Part shown: piece after piece, positions 6,641-13,582 of the stretch
Numbering within the stretch: position 1 is the first letter of the stretch
Layout: each line of letters begins with the position of its first letter
NCBI GenBank assembly: GCA_040877415.1
Contig: JBBDNV010000162.1
Location: forward strand, 1 to 13,582
Length of the DNA stretch: 13,582 bases
Direction: 5' to 3'
Source: JBBDNV01 sp040877415
GTDB lineage: Bacteria > Planctomycetota > Planctomycetia > Pirellulales > PALSA-1355
Position numbers and translations under genes: made by a program
Notes under the pieces: model-generated
The model's input: only the letters and a program-made list of their open reading frames with translations
What the model was told of the DNA's origin: nothing
The model's database searches: none

Positions 6641-7402
6641 CTATCCGTATAGCTGGTTGGCTTCCTGGTAGCCGATACGCCGGGCGCGCGTCAGTCCGCC
6701 GGCAATCGGTTCGCCGTTGGGGTCGATATACACGCGGCCGGTCGGCAGCGTGCCGCCGGGATTCACGCCCAGCACGTGGAGATTGAAGATGAAGGCCGGC
6801 TCGGTCATCGCTTGGAACCAGTGGACGTTGTCTTTGTAGTCCGAGACCGTGGAGCACTCGCCGGGTGAAAACTTCCGGTCGATCGTCGGTTTGATGATCA
6901 TGTGGTCGGGCTCGTCCTTGACGCGGTCGTAATGGCGGCCGCGCAAGTCGCCCCGCAGAATCAAGAACGCCGTGGCCATGTTGTTGTGGCCGTGCGGCAC
7001 CACCGAGCGGCCTTTCTTCAGCGCAAAAATCTGCTTGCCGAAGCTCAGCTCCGTCGGCAGACCCTCGACTTTCGGAAAACCCAAGCGCAGGCTGCGGGCG
7101 CCCTCGTCGACCAATTCGAGGTTCGACGTCAGCCGGTCAAAGTCGATCAGCTCCAACAGCGCCGGCATGTCGACTTGCGGCAGCAACTCCTCCACCTTTT
7201 TCTGCCACGCCACCTGTTCGAGCTTCTGGCCCTTCAGGTCGCGGCCCAACTGGTCGACCTCGGCCAGCCAGCGAATCACGTTGGGGCGAATTTCGTCGGC
7301 GAACAGGTCGTAGCGGCAAAGGGTCTCCAGCAGCGAAAACGTCAACAGCGAGCCGAGCGTCTGGGCGTTGAACGCGCGGCGCGATAGCGTGGCGGTTTCC
7401 AT
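6641..7402 (-). CDS. Cupin-like protein with twin-arginine-type leader, function unknown
   Basis: The protein has 253 residues. Residues 7-25 contain S-R-R-A-F-N followed by a moderately hydrophobic stretch (TLGSLLTFSLLETL), resembling a Tat leader, so export of a folded, perhaps metal-loaded protein is plausible. Residues 33-120 are helical and charged. Residues 125-212 look like a small beta-barrel: V-P-H-G-H-N-N-M (His137, His139), LILRGDLRGRHYDR (His157), and a later DNVHWF (His194) with N-x-H-V at 207-210, roughly the spacing of cupin motifs 1 and 2. The conserved glutamate of cupin motif 1 is not in its usual place, so a metal site is likely but unproven. ATG 7402 has AAAGGA about 12 bases upstream, a rather long spacing. 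The gene is divergent from the plus-strand cassette beginning at 7628, and the palindromic element at 6548-6633 lies just beyond its stop. Confidence 0.8.
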   Translation of the reverse strand: METATLSRRAFNAQTLGSLLTFSLLETLCRYDLFADEIRPNVIRWLAEVDQLGRDLKGQKLEQVAWQKKVEELLPQVDMPALLELIDFDRLTSNLELVDEGARSLRLGFPKVEGLPTELSFGKQIFALKKGRSVVPHGHNNMATAFLILRGDLRGRHYDRVKDEPDHMIIKPTIDRKFSPGECSTVSDYKDNVHWFQAMTEPAFIFNLHVLGVNPGGTLPTGRVYIDPNGEPIAGGLTRARRIGYQEANQLYG

Positions 7403-7591
7403 GGTTTCGTCGCGTCCTTTGATCGAAGGATTGGGGCCGGCAATACCGCCTCAGGCGCTTGCCGCGCCCGACGACATGGTACCGCCGCCGTCGACCTGGT
7501 GCAAACGGGCAGGGCACCGGAGCGAGCGACCGACTGCAACCGAACCCGCGTGTGCCAGCCAGGATGCGCGCCTGTTTTCTGCCGCCGACTC

Positions 7592-7619
7592 TTGTAATAG
7601 TCCCGCACTCGGGCACAAT
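7592..7619 (+). promoter_or_regulatory. Weak promoter candidate for the ABC cassette
   Basis: TTGTAA (7592-7597) and CACAAT (7614-7619) are 16 bases apart. If used, transcription would start at about 7626, almost on top of the ATG at 7628, which would make the first message nearly leaderless. The rest of the 225-base divergent spacer (7403-7627) shows no better plus-strand promoter, no repeat and no convincing gene. Confidence 0.25.
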
Positions 7620-7627
7620 CAAGGGTG

Positions 7628-7870
7628 ATGCTAACCCCGCAGTATTCCATCCGTCACTTGCTGCTGTTGGTCACACTGAGCGCCGTGGTATGTCTCGTGG
7701 CGGCCGTGGCCGCGCGCGGCTATTTGTGGGCCGTCGCTCTCTCGGTCGCGTTGTTGAGCGCGATGGCGTTGTTGGTGATTCAGGGTGTGCTGTATATCGT
7801 CACGCGCACAATCGGCATGGCACTCGGCAGGCGGCGGACCAGCGCGACCGAGGGTGGCAAAGGTTGCTAG
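7628..7870 (+). CDS. Small two-helix membrane protein, 80 residues
   Basis: Residues 10-29 (LLLLVTLSAVVCLVAAVAA) and about 32-58 (YLWAVALSVALLSAMALLVI onwards) are membrane helices. The short N-terminus MLTPQYSIRH resembles the '(F/Y)S(I/L)RxLLxLT' start seen in many small planctomycete inner-membrane proteins. The C-terminus is a short basic tail with RRR at 68-70. The frame also contains GTG at 7625, but ATG 7628 is preferred, because AAGGGTG just ahead can act as ribosome binding site. The stop at 7870 is 85 bases ahead of the 716-residue gene on the same strand, so it may be the first gene of the ABC cassette. A role as a small accessory subunit is inference only. Confidence 0.75.
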   Translation: MLTPQYSIRHLLLLVTLSAVVCLVAAVAARGYLWAVALSVALLSAMALLVIQGVLYIVTRTIGMALGRRRTSATEGGKGC

Positions 7871-7955
7871 CCGTGCGCGGGCGCGCTCGTGTCCGATCGC
7901 GGGCGGACGCGCAAGGGCGCTTGTCAACAAGCCGGCAGAAACAGGAACAGTCGCA

Positions 7956-10106
7956 ATGAGAGCCGCGCCGGCGCGTCGCGCAATCTGCCCGATCGTCGTA
8001 GCCCTGTTGGGCGCTTGTGTGCGCGTCGCGGTCGGCGGGTCGGGGACGATCATCACGCTGCCCCTTGGTCCGAAACCCACGGTAAACGGACTGCGGCTGT
8101 CGGTCGATTGCCGGTGGGCGCACGGATATGGCTACCGGCCCGTCCGCGTCGACGTAAGCTGCACGCCGCCGGCCGCGGCCGACAGAACGCTCGCCGTCGA
8201 GCTGAGTATCGCGACCTGGCTGCCGGACGAAGAGTTTGTGACGGTGGCGACCGACATCGAAATTCCCGCCGGCAGCGCGGGCGTTTCTCGCGTGGTTTCC
8301 GTGCCGCAGCTCAACGCCGCGCAGTTTTTCACGATACGCGTGTGGGAAGACGGTTCGCCCGTCAAAGACCTGTCGGTCGAGCATCAATCGATCAACCGAG
8401 GCGGATTCTGGGGCCGGGGCGCGGACGCGCCTCGAATCCTGTTCGTGGCGCCACCGGGCCCGATCGACGTCTCGCAATTTAGTTTCCTGGGTCCGTTGAC
8501 GCCCTTCGGCCAGCAGCAGGGCATCGGGCAGCCGGCCGACGCGGCGACTTTCGACCAGCGCACGACCGCGGACTTGGTGGAGGATTGGATCAACTATAGC
8601 GGACTGGACCTGGTGTTTGTATCGCTGGCCGACGTCCGCGACCTGGCGGCTAATCGGCCCGGCGTTTGGCAGGCGCTGCGCGCGTGGGCCCGCAGCGGCG
8701 GCAATCTTTGCGTCTTCGGCGCCGGCGGCGATTGGCGCGGTCTCGAAGAGATCGAGCAATTGCTGGGTTGTCCGGCCACGGACAAAGAGGCGGCGGCCCC
8801 ATATCGCGGTTGGCTGGCGCCGTCGCGCGACGTGTTTGCCAACCAGGTTGTTCCGGCAATGATGTCGGCGCAATTCGCGGCGGGGCAATTCCCCAACGCC
8901 GCCCAAGCCGCCCCGCCGCTCCAGAAACCGGCGGCTCCCGCGGTCGCGCCCTTCGTGTGGAAGCCGGCCGCGTTCGGCCGGGCGGTGGCAATTGCCGATG
9001 CGCAGCCGTTTCCCGGCGAAAGCGCGGTGTGGCGGTGGCTGCTGGCGTCGCTCGATCCGGCCCGGACGAGCTGGGCCATGCGGCATGGCACCGTTCCGGA
9101 CCAGGACAATCCGAATTTCAACGATCTTCTGATCGCCGACGTCGGGCTGCCGCCGATTCGCGCCTATCAAGTGTTGATTTCGTTGTTTGTCGTCGCCATC
9201 GGGCCGGTGAATTACTGGATTCTCAAGCGTCACGGGCGGCTGCACATGTTTTTGTTCACCGTGCCGCTTGCCGCGCTGATTACCACCGCCGGACTTTTGG
9301 CCTACGCGCTGGTGGCCGACGGGTTCGCGTCGCGGCTGCGGGCACGTAGTCTTTCGCACCTGGACCAGCGTGCCGGCGAGGCCGTTCGGCTGGCGCGGTT
9401 GTCGTACTACCTGGGCCTGGCCCCCTCGGGCGGGCTCGAGTTTCCCGCCGACACGGCGATCGTGCCCTTGGAGCTCAACGCCGCGGCCGGGCCGCTGAAA
9501 GCGCGGGCCCGACGGATGGTATGGCGCGACCGGCAATATTTGACGCGCGGATGGCTCGCTTCGCGCATGCCGACGCAGTACGTCACCGTGCGGGCCGATA
9601 AAACCCGGCGGCACCTGGCCATCGTTCCGACCGCCGCCGCCGCGCGCGCGACGATCAAGAACCGCTTGGGAGTCCACGTCAAGCAGCTTCTGTGGTGCGA
9701 CGCGTCCGGCAAGTTGCACCACGGCAACGGGATCAAGGCGGACGAGCAGGCCGCGCTGGCGGCGCTGGTAACCGAAGCACAGATCGCCGCCGCTCTCGTT
9801 GAATTCTTGAAGGCGTTGTCGCAAAACGCGCCGGGCCTGCCCGACGCCATGCTGGGCGTCGGTTCTTCGGAAAGCTGGTTTTTCCCGAGGGCGCGGCGGA
9901 TGAACCGGTACTTTCAGAATGCCACCGTTGAGACGTCGCACAGCCTGCTGGAACAGGAGCTGGCGCAAATCAAGATCGACGTCGCGTCGCGAAATCTCCG
10001 GCCGCGCAGCTACCTGGCGATTGTCGAGCGACCCGCGGAGATCGCCGCGGGCACCGACGGCCTGACCGAGACCCAGAGTTTGCACGTCATCCGCGGCATC
10101 TGGTGA
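7956..10106 (+). CDS. Membrane-anchored extracytoplasmic partner of an ABC-2 transporter, 716 residues
   Basis: ATG 7956 is chosen because AGGA lies 9 bases upstream and a signal sequence follows; the frame is open from 7785 but that part overlaps the previous gene and is basic and low in complexity. Residues 1-25 are an export signal, with L-G-A-C at 18-21 as a possible lipobox. About residues 40-150 look like a beta-sandwich domain. Residues 160-275 (PRILFVAPPG, then LDLVFVSLADVRDL near 217 and GGNLCVFGAGGDW near 248) resemble a Rossmann or glutaminase-like fold without visible catalytic residues. Two membrane helices lie at about 404-422 and 431-455, joined by the basic loop ILKRHGRLHM, which would face the cytoplasm and leave both large domains outside. 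A C-terminal domain of about 260 residues follows. The gene ends 9 bases before the ATPase gene. The layout recalls GldG-like auxiliary proteins, but homology is not established. Confidence 0.85.
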   Translation: MRAAPARRAICPIVVALLGACVRVAVGGSGTIITLPLGPKPTVNGLRLSVDCRWAHGYGYRPVRVDVSCTPPAAADRTLAVELSIATWLPDEEFVTVATDIEIPAGSAGVSRVVSVPQLNAAQFFTIRVWEDGSPVKDLSVEHQSINRGGFWGRGADAPRILFVAPPGPIDVSQFSFLGPLTPFGQQQGIGQPADAATFDQRTTADLVEDWINYSGLDLVFVSLADVRDLAANRPGVWQALRAWARSGGNLCVFGAGGDWRGLEEIEQLLGCPATDKEAAAPYRGWLAPSRDVFANQVVPAMMSAQFAAGQFPNAAQAAPPLQKPAAPAVAPFVWKPAAFGRAVAIADAQPFPGESAVWRWLLASLDPARTSWAMRHGTVPDQDNPNFNDLLIADVGLPPIRAYQVLISLFVVAIGPVNYWILKRHGRLHMFLFTVPLAALITTAGLLAYALVADGFASRLRARSLSHLDQRAGEAVRLARLSYYLGLAPSGGLEFPADTAIVPLELNAAAGPLKARARRMVWRDRQYLTRGWLASRMPTQYVTVRADKTRRHLAIVPTAAAARATIKNRLGVHVKQLLWCDASGKLHHGNGIKADEQAALAALVTEAQIAAALVEFLKALSQNAPGLPDAMLGVGSSESWFFPRARRMNRYFQNATVETSHSLLEQELAQIKIDVASRNLRPRSYLAIVERPAEIAAGTDGLTETQSLHVIRGIW

Positions 10107-10115
10107 ATTCATTCG

Positions 10116-11060
10116 ATGATCGGCTCGCATCCACAGATTGAACTGGTCCACCTGCACCGTTACTTCGGCGCCGTGAAGGCGGTCGAGGACGTCAGCTTTG
10201 AGGTGCGGCGCGGGCACGTCTTCGGCTTTATCGGCCCCAACGGCGCCGGCAAGACCACGAGCATGCGCATCCTCGCCACGCTCGACATGCCCACGGCCGG
10301 CGACGCCTACGTCGACGGGTTCTCCGTCACCCAGGATCCCGAGCGCGTGTGCCAGCGGCTCGGCTTCATGCCCGACTACTTCGACACGCAACCCAACATT
10401 CTGGTGGAGGAGTATCTCGATTTCTTCGCCCGGGCTTACGGATTGGCCGGCGCCGAGCGGCAACGCGCATTGCGCCGCGTGATGAGCTTCACCAGGCTCG
10501 ACGGATTGCGCGAAAAGCCGATCGATTCGCTGTCCAAGGGCATGAAGCAGCGGCTTTGCCTGGGCCGAGCCATGGTGCACGACCCGCCGGTGATGGTCAT
10601 GGACGAACCGGCCGCGGGGCTCGATCCGCGGGCTCGCATTCAACTGCGCGAAATGATCGGCCAATTGGCGGCCGACGGAAAGTCGATCCTCGTGAGCTCG
10701 CACATCCTGACGGAGCTGGCCGAAATGTGCGACACCGTGGCCATTATCGAGCAGGGCCGATTGTTGGCCACCGGCACCGTGGATGAAATTCATCGCGCCC
10801 GACAGATGCAGCGAACCGTGCAGATCCGCGTGCTGTCGAACGTCGAGGGGCTTTGCCAGTGGCTTGCCGCGCGCGGCGACGCCCACAACGTGCGCCGCGA
10901 CGGCGACAGCGTGGAATTCCTGCACGACGGCGACCAGGAAACCGAGGCCGACGTGCTCGGCGAGCTGGTCCGGCACGGCTTTCGCATCGTGGCCTTCGGC
11001 AGCCGCGCCGAAAGCCTGGAGGACGTCTTCATGCGGGTCACCGAAGGGCTCGTGCAATGA
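10116..11060 (+). CDS. ABC transporter ATP-binding protein, ABC-2 export type
   Basis: This 314-residue cytoplasmic ATPase should power the permease encoded next to it. Visible motifs in order are: Walker A G-P-N-G-A-G-K-T-T (40-48), signature LSKGMKQ (139-145), Walker B VMVMDEP (159-165), D-loop AGLD (167-170) and the switch histidine His196 in VSSH. The usual Q-loop position reads GFMPDYFD (83-90), with aspartate instead of glutamine; I recall this from other ATPases of this CcmA-like branch, so it need not mean loss of activity. Residues 225-314 are an added C-terminal domain, ending in SLEDVFMRVTEG, a common ending in ABC-2 ATPases. ATG 10116 follows the previous stop by 9 bases and has no good Shine-Dalgarno, so translational coupling is likely. 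The stop overlaps the permease start in an ATGA. The substrate is unknown. Confidence 0.95.
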   Translation: MIGSHPQIELVHLHRYFGAVKAVEDVSFEVRRGHVFGFIGPNGAGKTTSMRILATLDMPTAGDAYVDGFSVTQDPERVCQRLGFMPDYFDTQPNILVEEYLDFFARAYGLAGAERQRALRRVMSFTRLDGLREKPIDSLSKGMKQRLCLGRAMVHDPPVMVMDEPAAGLDPRARIQLREMIGQLAADGKSILVSSHILTELAEMCDTVAIIEQGRLLATGTVDEIHRARQMQRTVQIRVLSNVEGLCQWLAARGDAHNVRRDGDSVEFLHDGDQETEADVLGELVRHGFRIVAFGSRAESLEDVFMRVTEGLVQ

Positions 11061-12727
11061 CTTCGCTCGACAAGCCGCCCGGTGACGCGGGACAAGTCCA
11101 AGACGCGGCCGCGCTCGCGCCGACGCGGTGGGAACAGTTCGAAGCGGCGCTGTCGCGACTGTCTGACCGGCTCAATCCGATCCTCGTCAAGGAAGCGCGC
11201 CAGGCGCTGCGCAGCCGGCAATTCACGACCACGTTCCTGTTGATGCTGGCCGCCGGTTGGGCCTGGTCGATTCTGGGGCTGGCCCTGTTGGGGCCCGCGG
11301 CCTATTACAACGCCGACGGGCCCGCAATGTTCTACGTGTACTACGTGATCCTGGCTGCCCCGCTGTTGATCGTGATTCCGTATTTCGCCTTTAGCTCGCT
11401 TTCGTCGGAGCGCCAGGACCGCACCTACGAGCTGGTGTCGATCACCGTCCTGAACGCGCGCCACATTCTGACCGGCAAGTTGTGCGGCATCGCCTTGCAG
11501 ATGATGGTCTACTTGTCCGCTTTGTTTCCCTGCCTGGCGTTTACCTACCTGTTGCGCGGCTTGAACATTTTCTTGGTGTTTCTGGTCGTGGCCTACACGT
11601 GCCTGTTGTCGCTCGGCCTGGCCATGCTGGGACTGCTGTTGGCCACCCTGTCGCCATCGCGGCAGCGGCAAGTGGTTCAGGGCGTGCTGTTCGCGGTGCT
11701 ATTGGTGTACGCGTTCGGCTTCGACGTGATGACGATGTCCATGGTCATCGCCGGCGAAGGCGTGCGCGTCGACGATCCGGGGTTCTGGCAATTGAACCTC
11801 GGCCTGGCCACCTTGTATCTCAACGCCTTTGCGCTCATTTTTCTGTCCGCCCGAGCGCTGTTGACCACGGCCTGCCAGAACCGCGCGACCGCGCTGCGGG
11901 TGGCGCTGGTCGTGGCCCAGCTTTCGATGATCGCGTGGACCGCCTGGGCCGTGTTGGAGATGGATGACGATTTCCTCTACGGGCTGATATTCGCCAGCGC
12001 CGTGTTCTGGTTCTTCTCCGGCGCGATGATGGTCGGAGAGCCGCAGTTGCTTTCGCCGCGCGTCAAACGGGGCTTGCCGCAAAGCGTGCTGGGGCGCGCG
12101 CTGCTCGTGGGGTTCGCGCCCGGACCGGGGACGGGCTACATGCTCGCGCTGGCAGGCATGATCGCCGTCTCGGCGGCGTGCACGCTGATGGCTACCCCCG
12201 CGTTTTATGCCGTCGGCGCCACGGCCGGGGCGCGCGTAACGTCCTCGGTCAATCGTCCTTTCGAAGTGCTCGAGGCGTGCGTGGTTGCCACCAGCTACGT
12301 GGCCATTTATCTGGGGCTCGGAAAGTTGATCCTGGGAGTGGTCGCGCGGCTGGCCGAGGTAGGGCTTGCGCTGCGCGCGCTGGTGCACGTGCTGCTGTTG
12401 CTGGCCGGCGGGGGCATTCCCTGGGTCGTTCAGATCACCAACCCCCAAACGCGCGACCTCGGATACACGTTGTGGCAGACGAGCAATCCGGTTTGGACCC
12501 TTTGGGAGTTTTGCACCCGAAGCACTTTGCCCGCGCCGGTCGCGAGCGTTCTGGTCATCGTGCTGCCGACGGCGGCGCTTGTCGTCTTGGGGCTGAATCT
12601 TCCGAGACTGGCCGCGGAGCTTTTGCAGGCGCGGATCGCCAAGCCGGCGCGCGTGGCGGAAGAAGACGCGCGGCTGGCCGCGCCTGTGGCGGCCGCGCCG
12701 GTCCGCGCGAGCCCTTGGGACGACTAA
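11057..12727 (+). CDS. ABC-2 type permease, about 12 membrane helices
   Basis: This 556-residue inner-membrane protein is the transport channel subunit for the ATPase upstream. The N-terminus is cytoplasmic and carries NPILVKEARQALRSRQF (40-56), an amphipathic entry typical of ABC-2 permeases. Helices lie at roughly 57-79, 91-115, 144-166, 170-197, 208-231, 249-269, 281-300, 306-326, 361-385, 404-430, 437-459 and 494-516. The segment SSERQDRTYELVSITVLNARHILTGKL (116-142) matches the cytoplasmic coupling region seen in the family. The C-terminal 35 residues are alanine-rich and end RASPWDD. The ATG overlaps the ATPase stop by four bases (ATGA), showing tight coupling. Twelve helices in one chain is larger than the usual six and suggests that a single copy may form the whole membrane unit, which is inference. 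The substrate is unknown. Confidence 0.92.
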   Translation: MTSLDKPPGDAGQVQDAAALAPTRWEQFEAALSRLSDRLNPILVKEARQALRSRQFTTTFLLMLAAGWAWSILGLALLGPAAYYNADGPAMFYVYYVILAAPLLIVIPYFAFSSLSSERQDRTYELVSITVLNARHILTGKLCGIALQMMVYLSALFPCLAFTYLLRGLNIFLVFLVVAYTCLLSLGLAMLGLLLATLSPSRQRQVVQGVLFAVLLVYAFGFDVMTMSMVIAGEGVRVDDPGFWQLNLGLATLYLNAFALIFLSARALLTTACQNRATALRVALVVAQLSMIAWTAWAVLEMDDDFLYGLIFASAVFWFFSGAMMVGEPQLLSPRVKRGLPQSVLGRALLVGFAPGPGTGYMLALAGMIAVSAACTLMATPAFYAVGATAGARVTSSVNRPFEVLEACVVATSYVAIYLGLGKLILGVVARLAEVGLALRALVHVLLLLAGGGIPWVVQITNPQTRDLGYTLWQTSNPVWTLWEFCTRSTLPAPVASVLVIVLPTAALVVLGLNLPRLAAELLQARIAKPARVAEEDARLAAPVAAAPVRASPWDD

Positions 12728-12948
12728 GTCATCCAAGCGTCATGTTTGTTGGTGTCGGCGTGTCGGCGTCAGGCCCCGTTCCAACGACGCGCGCGTTGCC
12801 CGGTTCCGAAGCGCAGGAGTGGCGTTTGCCGATTCCACCGCGAACCAGTAGAATCGCCTGCTTCTCTAGTCGCTAGTCGGTTGAGGCGGCACGACGAGTT
12901 GCCTCCCCAATCGCTCCAACCCCGACGGCCCGTCCGGATCGCTTCGCC
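12728..12948. other. Spacer between the ABC cassette and leuS
   Basis: This 221-base gap holds no gene. It contains the leuS promoter candidate, a small hairpin CAACG/CGTTG (12782-12798) that might end the cassette transcript, and a 7-base tandem repeat CTAGTCG (12866-12872 and 12873-12879) in the predicted leuS leader. I looked for a T-box-like leader and saw none. Confidence 0.5.
12826..12854 (+). promoter_or_regulatory. Putative leuS promoter
   Basis: TTGCCG (12826-12831) and TAGAAT (12849-12854) are separated by 17 bases, a good sigma70-like arrangement. Transcription would start near 12861, giving a leader of about 88 bases before the ATG at 12949. The -10 hexamer is identical to the one ahead of the alkyltransferase gene. 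Confidence 0.5.
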
Positions 12949-13582
12949 ATGCCCCGCTACAATCCGGCTGTCATTGAACCCAAGTGGCAACGCTATTGGG
13001 CCGAGCACAAGACGTTCGCCACACCGCGCATGCCCGTGGGCCAAAAACTCTACGTGCTCGACATGTTTCCCTATCCCAGCGGCGATGGGCTGCACGTCGG
13101 CCATCCGGAAGGGTACACGGCCACCGACATGATCAGCCGGTTCGAGCGGATGCGGGGCCGCGCGGTGATGCACCCGATGGGTTGGGACGCGTTCGGACTG
13201 CCCGCCGAGTTGCACGCCAAGAAAACCGGCACGCCGCCGCGCGTCACCACCGAAAAGAACATCGACACCTTCCGCCGGCAGCTCCAGATGCTGGGCTTCA
13301 GCTACGATTGGGACCGCGAGCTGGCGACGACCGACCCGGAATACTTCCGCTGGACGCAGTGGATTTTTCTGACGATCTTCGACACCTGGTTCGACCAGGA
13401 CCAAAAGCGCGGACGGCCGATCAGCGAACTGCCGATCCCGCCCGAAGTGACGGCCGCCGGCCGCGAGGCGGTGCGTCGCTATCAAGACGCCCATCGGCTG
13501 GCCTATCAATCGGAAGCGCCGGTCAATTGGTGCCCGGCGCTGGGCACGGTGCTGGCCAACGAAGAGGTGATCGGCGGCGTGA
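12949..13582 (+). CDS. leuS: Leucyl-tRNA synthetase, N-terminal part, cut by the window end
   Basis: This cytoplasmic class I synthetase charges tRNA-Leu with leucine. The first 211 residues are present and the frame runs off the window. Residues 36-60 contain LDMFPYPSGDGLHVGHPEGY, with the class I HIGH motif as H-V-G-H (49-52). GWDAFGLPAE (78-87) and SYDWDRE (118-124) are family landmarks, and VNWCP (192-196) belongs to the start of the zinc/editing insertion region. Between FDTWFD (144-149) and AYQSEAPVNWCP (185 on) there is an extra stretch of about 30 residues (RGRPISELPIPPEV and so on) that the E. coli enzyme lacks; I recall it from planctomycete enzymes. After PAE the sequence reads LHAKKTGTPP rather than the common QYAIQTGTHP. 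ATG 12949 has only a weak GGA 10 bases upstream. A promoter candidate lies about 100 bases ahead. Editing domain and KMSKS lie beyond the window. Confidence 0.97.
   Translation, partial: MPRYNPAVIEPKWQRYWAEHKTFATPRMPVGQKLYVLDMFPYPSGDGLHVGHPEGYTATDMISRFERMRGRAVMHPMGWDAFGLPAELHAKKTGTPPRVTTEKNIDTFRRQLQMLGFSYDWDRELATTDPEYFRWTQWIFLTIFDTWFDQDQKRGRPISELPIPPEVTAAGREAVRRYQDAHRLAYQSEAPVNWCPALGTVLANEEVIGGV

Noticed and set aside
7591..7623. CTTG ... CAAG symmetry with CCCG-CACT-CGGG centre in the divergent spacer, considered as a shared operator
   Set aside because: Written out against its reverse complement, only the outer four bases and a short central stem match, which is not better than chance in this DNA.
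7800..11057. Minus-strand open frame of 1085 residues across the ABC cassette
   Set aside because: It lies antisense to three genes with clear motifs and ordered spacing. Its translation is rich in His, Gln, Arg, Gly and Asp, with no domain, which is the usual mirror of strong third-position G/C bias.
12880..12948. Riboswitch or T-box leader in front of leuS
   Set aside because: No specifier-loop arrangement, T-box consensus or terminator/antiterminator pair is visible; planctomycete leuS genes are not known to me to use T-boxes.

Overview
The window looks like a piece of a high-GC planctomycete chromosome, most likely from the Pirellulales side of the phylum. The reasons are the overall gene style, the secreted type I sulfatase, several proteins of a planctomycete-only look, a very short '(Y/F)SIRxLLLLVTL' membrane protein, and a leucyl-tRNA synthetase that carries an extra segment before its W-C-P motif. 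This assignment is inference from family recall; no search was run. I see no rRNA, tRNA, CRISPR array, transposase gene or prophage gene. No gene-free stretch exceeds 300 bases.

Layout. Positions 115-858 (minus) encode a conserved hypothetical protein of 247 residues. It is divergent from an O6-alkylguanine-DNA alkyltransferase (1030-1611, plus), and between them lie two oppositely directed sigma70-like promoters that occupy the same DNA. A small hypothetical gene (1803-2072, plus) follows after a long imperfect hairpin. It converges on a secreted iduronate-2-sulfatase-like gene (2118-3515, minus), with a perfect 9-bp palindrome between the two stops. Upstream of the sulfatase on the same strand is a 940-residue exported protein of unknown function (3585-6407), 69 bases away, so the two may be co-transcribed. 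The next spacer (6408-6640) holds an operator-like inverted repeat and a REP/MITE-like element with 27-base arms. A Tat-like-leader cupin-type protein (6641-7402, minus) follows.

From 7628 the strand switches to plus and four genes run head to tail: an 80-residue two-helix membrane protein, a 716-residue membrane-anchored extracytoplasmic protein, an ABC ATPase and a 12-helix ABC-2 permease. The last three are tightly packed (9-base gap, then a 4-base ATGA overlap). They look like one ABC-2 type export or membrane-remodelling complex with a large periplasmic partner, reminiscent of the GldA/GldF/GldG arrangement but not clearly homologous. This cassette is the best candidate for an undescribed system here. 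The window ends inside leuS (12949 onwards), which has its own promoter-like sequence.

How the genes fit together: the alkyltransferase and leuS are housekeeping. The sulfatase and the 940-residue protein are probably part of the cell-envelope or extracellular repertoire. The ABC cassette is a self-contained unit whose substrate cannot be read from the sequence.
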